Source: Syntrophorhabdus sp.
Lineage (GTDB): Bacteria; Desulfobacterota; BSN033; UBA1163
Direction of reading: 5' to 3'
DNA: 7,584 bases
Assembly: GCA_020724025.1 (NCBI GenBank)
Contig: DYHU01000190.1
Coordinates: 1-7,584 of the forward strand
Shown here: positions 6,636 to 7,584 of the stretch, in pieces
How the letters are laid out: every line of letters starts with the position of its first letter
Position numbering within the stretch: position 1 is the first letter of the stretch
Program-made: the position numbers and the translations under genes
Notes under the pieces: model-generated
Seen by the model: the letters and a program-made list of their open reading frames with translations, nothing else
What the model was told of the DNA's origin: nothing
The model's database searches: none

Positions 6636-6649
6636 ATGAAAATTACCAA
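6621..6649 (-). promoter_or_regulatory. Candidate sigma-70-type promoter for the binding-protein gene
   Basis: On the minus strand, TTGGTA (6649-6644) and TTTTAT (6626-6621) are separated by 17 bases, each matching four of six consensus positions. This would start transcription near 6614 and give a leader of about 45 bases. The -10 element falls inside the perfect inverted repeat at 6617-6635. It is the best candidate I see in the spacer, but it is weak and AT-rich spacers give such matches by chance. Confidence 0.3.
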
Positions 6650-6654
6650 GTATT

Positions 6655-6679
6655 ATCCTCCCCCTTGACGGGGGAGGAT
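6655..6679. repeat. Perfect 10-bp GC-rich hairpin (CCTCCCCC/GGGGGAGG type)
   Basis: ATCCTCCCCC - TTGAC - GGGGGAGGAT: ten perfectly paired bases around a five-base loop. It lies between the dehydrogenase and the binding-protein gene, just upstream of the candidate promoter. On neither strand is it followed by a T run, so it is not a standard intrinsic terminator. The form resembles dispersed intergenic palindromes seen in many bacterial genomes; family membership is inferred from the pattern only. Confidence 0.6.
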
Positions 6680-6705
6680 TGAGGTGGGGGTGGACCTAAT
6701 ACCTT

Positions 6706-6775
6706 CCCCCTCACCCCCGCCCTCTCCCTCCAGCCCGCCCCGCAGAGCGGAGCGAGGCCGGGGGGGAGAGGGTGA
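6706..6775. repeat. GC-rich hairpin repeat, copy B (with enlarged tip)
   Basis: The left arm CCCTCTCCCTCC (6720-6731) pairs with GGGGGGAGAGGG (6761-6772) over twelve positions with one G-T pair. The 29 bases between them form a second imperfect GC-rich hairpin around AGA (6744-6746). The 5' part, CCCCTCACCCCCGCCCTCTCCC, closely matches the start of copy A at 5143 in the same orientation. It lies 25 bases beyond the stop of the dehydrogenase gene. Confidence 0.65.
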
Positions 6776-6799
6776 TAATAGGAATTATTTTTTGAGTAA

Positions 6800-7584
6800 T
6801 CAGGAGAGCGTAGCTCTCCCATAAAAAGTTCGCCCGGATTCAGCCATTTCTTTGAGCAGGGAGGCGGGTTTGAATCGGACTCCGTGCTCCTGCTCCAGCT
6901 TCAAGAGATACTCGTAGACATTGCGTATGGACCAGGCGTCCGCATAACGGAGAATGCCACCCCGGTAGGGAGGAAATCCGGTTCCATAGATCATGGCCAG
7001 GTCCATGTCCTGAGGCCTGTCGCAGATTCCTTCCTGAATCATATAGACCGCTTCGTTGATCGCCCGGGCAAGCATTCGATCCACGATCTCCTTGGGAGAA
7101 GACTTCTTGGGTTTTATTCCGTTGTCTCTCAGATATTTTTTGATCACCTCCTGCACTTTTGCGTTGGGAACGGGTTTCTCGCCGACGTAACTTAACCAAC
7201 CTGCTCCGGTCTTACGGCCATAACATCCGGTTTGAAAAACGATTTCGTATACGGGCGAAATTTTCCAGCGCTCTCCCAGGGACTTCTCAAAATTCTTTAC
7301 GACGTGATAGTTGATGTCGAGGCCAGTCAGGTCGCCAAGGGTGGCCGGTCCCATGGGCATTCCAAAATCGAGAACCGCTTCCTCAATCAGGGCCGGATCC
7401 ACTCCCTCGCCCACCATGAAAGTGGATTCACCCATGAAGGCTCCCAGTTGTCTCGACACATAGAAGCCCGGTCCGTCATTGACGACGATGGGGACTTTGC
7501 GAATGGCGCGGCCAAACGCCACGTTTGTCGCCAGCGTTTGATCCGATGTCTCTTTTCCGCAGATGATCTCGAGCAATTGCATCC
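6800..7584 (-). CDS. 3-hydroxyacyl-CoA dehydrogenase, FadB/FadJ-type multifunctional protein (partial, N-terminus missing)
   Basis: This is the C-terminal 260 or so residues of a beta-oxidation enzyme that oxidises 3-hydroxyacyl-CoA to 3-oxoacyl-CoA with NAD+. The fragment starts within the end of the NAD-binding domain (MQLLEIICGKETSDQTLAT, the part following the HFFxPVxxM region). It then has VVNDGPGFYVSRQL (33-46), a first C-terminal helical domain with FGMPMGPATLGDLTGLDI (73-90) and GRKTGAGW, and a second copy of that domain with RAINEAVYMIQEGI (173-186) and IYGTGFPPYRGGILRYAD (198-215). Two such domains are typical of the large FadB/FadJ alpha subunits, so an enoyl-CoA hydratase domain may precede it outside the window. 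The catalytic His/Glu pair would also lie outside. The first visible ATG (7582) is internal, not a start. At GFYVSR, relatives usually have NR. The gene is on the same strand as the transporter genes, 231 bases upstream of the binding-protein gene. Confidence 0.93.
   Translation of the reverse strand, partial: MQLLEIICGKETSDQTLATNVAFGRAIRKVPIVVNDGPGFYVSRQLGAFMGESTFMVGEGVDPALIEEAVLDFGMPMGPATLGDLTGLDINYHVVKNFEKSLGERWKISPVYEIVFQTGCYGRKTGAGWLSYVGEKPVPNAKVQEVIKKYLRDNGIKPKKSSPKEIVDRMLARAINEAVYMIQEGICDRPQDMDLAMIYGTGFPPYRGGILRYADAWSIRNVYEYLLKLEQEHGVRFKPASLLKEMAESGRTFYGRATLS

Noticed and set aside
5249..6649. Longer start for the binding protein (ATG at 6649)
   Set aside because: It would place 27 polar and hydrophobic residues before a normal signal peptide and would read through the strong AAGGAGG ribosome-binding site and the palindrome.
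6655..6679. Hairpin as an intrinsic terminator of the dehydrogenase gene
   Set aside because: The stem is strong, but what follows on the minus strand is AATACTTGG, without a T run; the other two GC-rich hairpins also lack T runs.
6803..6819. GGAGAGC-GTA-GCTCTCC palindrome at the end of the dehydrogenase gene
   Set aside because: It lies within the last codons and is not followed by a T run in the direction of transcription; probably coincidental, though it could be a weak 3' hairpin.
7580..7582. ATG as start of the dehydrogenase
   Set aside because: Family comparison shows this methionine is internal (the position after the FxPV region), so the gene continues beyond the right edge.

Overview
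The window holds part of one catabolic gene cluster, read entirely from the minus strand, so transcription runs from high to low coordinates. In transcription order it contains: the C-terminal part of a FadB/FadJ-type 3-hydroxyacyl-CoA dehydrogenase (enters at the right edge, stops at 6800); a secreted periplasmic solute-binding protein (6568-5249); a LivH-type permease (5063-4188); a LivM-type permease (4185-3145); a fatty acid-type acyl-CoA ligase (3129-1420); a LivG-type ATPase (1418-651); and a LivF-type ATPase (648 to the left edge, C-terminus cut off).

The source looks like a Gram-negative anaerobic degrader, most likely a Desulfobacterota (former Deltaproteobacteria) fatty acid or aromatic acid oxidiser. 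This is inferred from three things: a HAAT-type (branched-chain amino acid type) ABC transporter with an AMP-forming ligase gene inside it, the neighbouring beta-oxidation gene, and the GC-rich hairpin and 'CAAATTCCAATCAC'-type repeats between genes. No marker gene fixes the taxon.

Layout. From 5063 down to the left edge the genes are packed very tightly, with gaps of 2, 15, 1 and 2 bases. In three of these junctions the ribosome-binding site lies inside the last codons of the preceding gene. By contrast, the binding-protein gene is flanked on both sides by non-coding spacers (6569-6799 and 5064-5248). Both spacers carry copies of a GC-rich hairpin repeat. The upstream spacer also holds a perfect 8-bp inverted repeat overlapping a weak promoter candidate.

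How the parts may work together (inference): the binding protein captures a carboxylic acid, LivHM carries it across the inner membrane using LivFG ATP hydrolysis, the ligase converts it to its CoA thioester, and the dehydrogenase acts in its beta-oxidation. An automatic label of 'branched-chain amino acid transporter' is therefore probably wrong about the substrate. The most unusual protein feature is a four-cysteine zinc-ribbon-like tail on the LivM permease. I saw no mobile element genes, RNA genes, CRISPR array or defence system. Apart from the points listed as findings, this is an ordinary catabolic and transport region.
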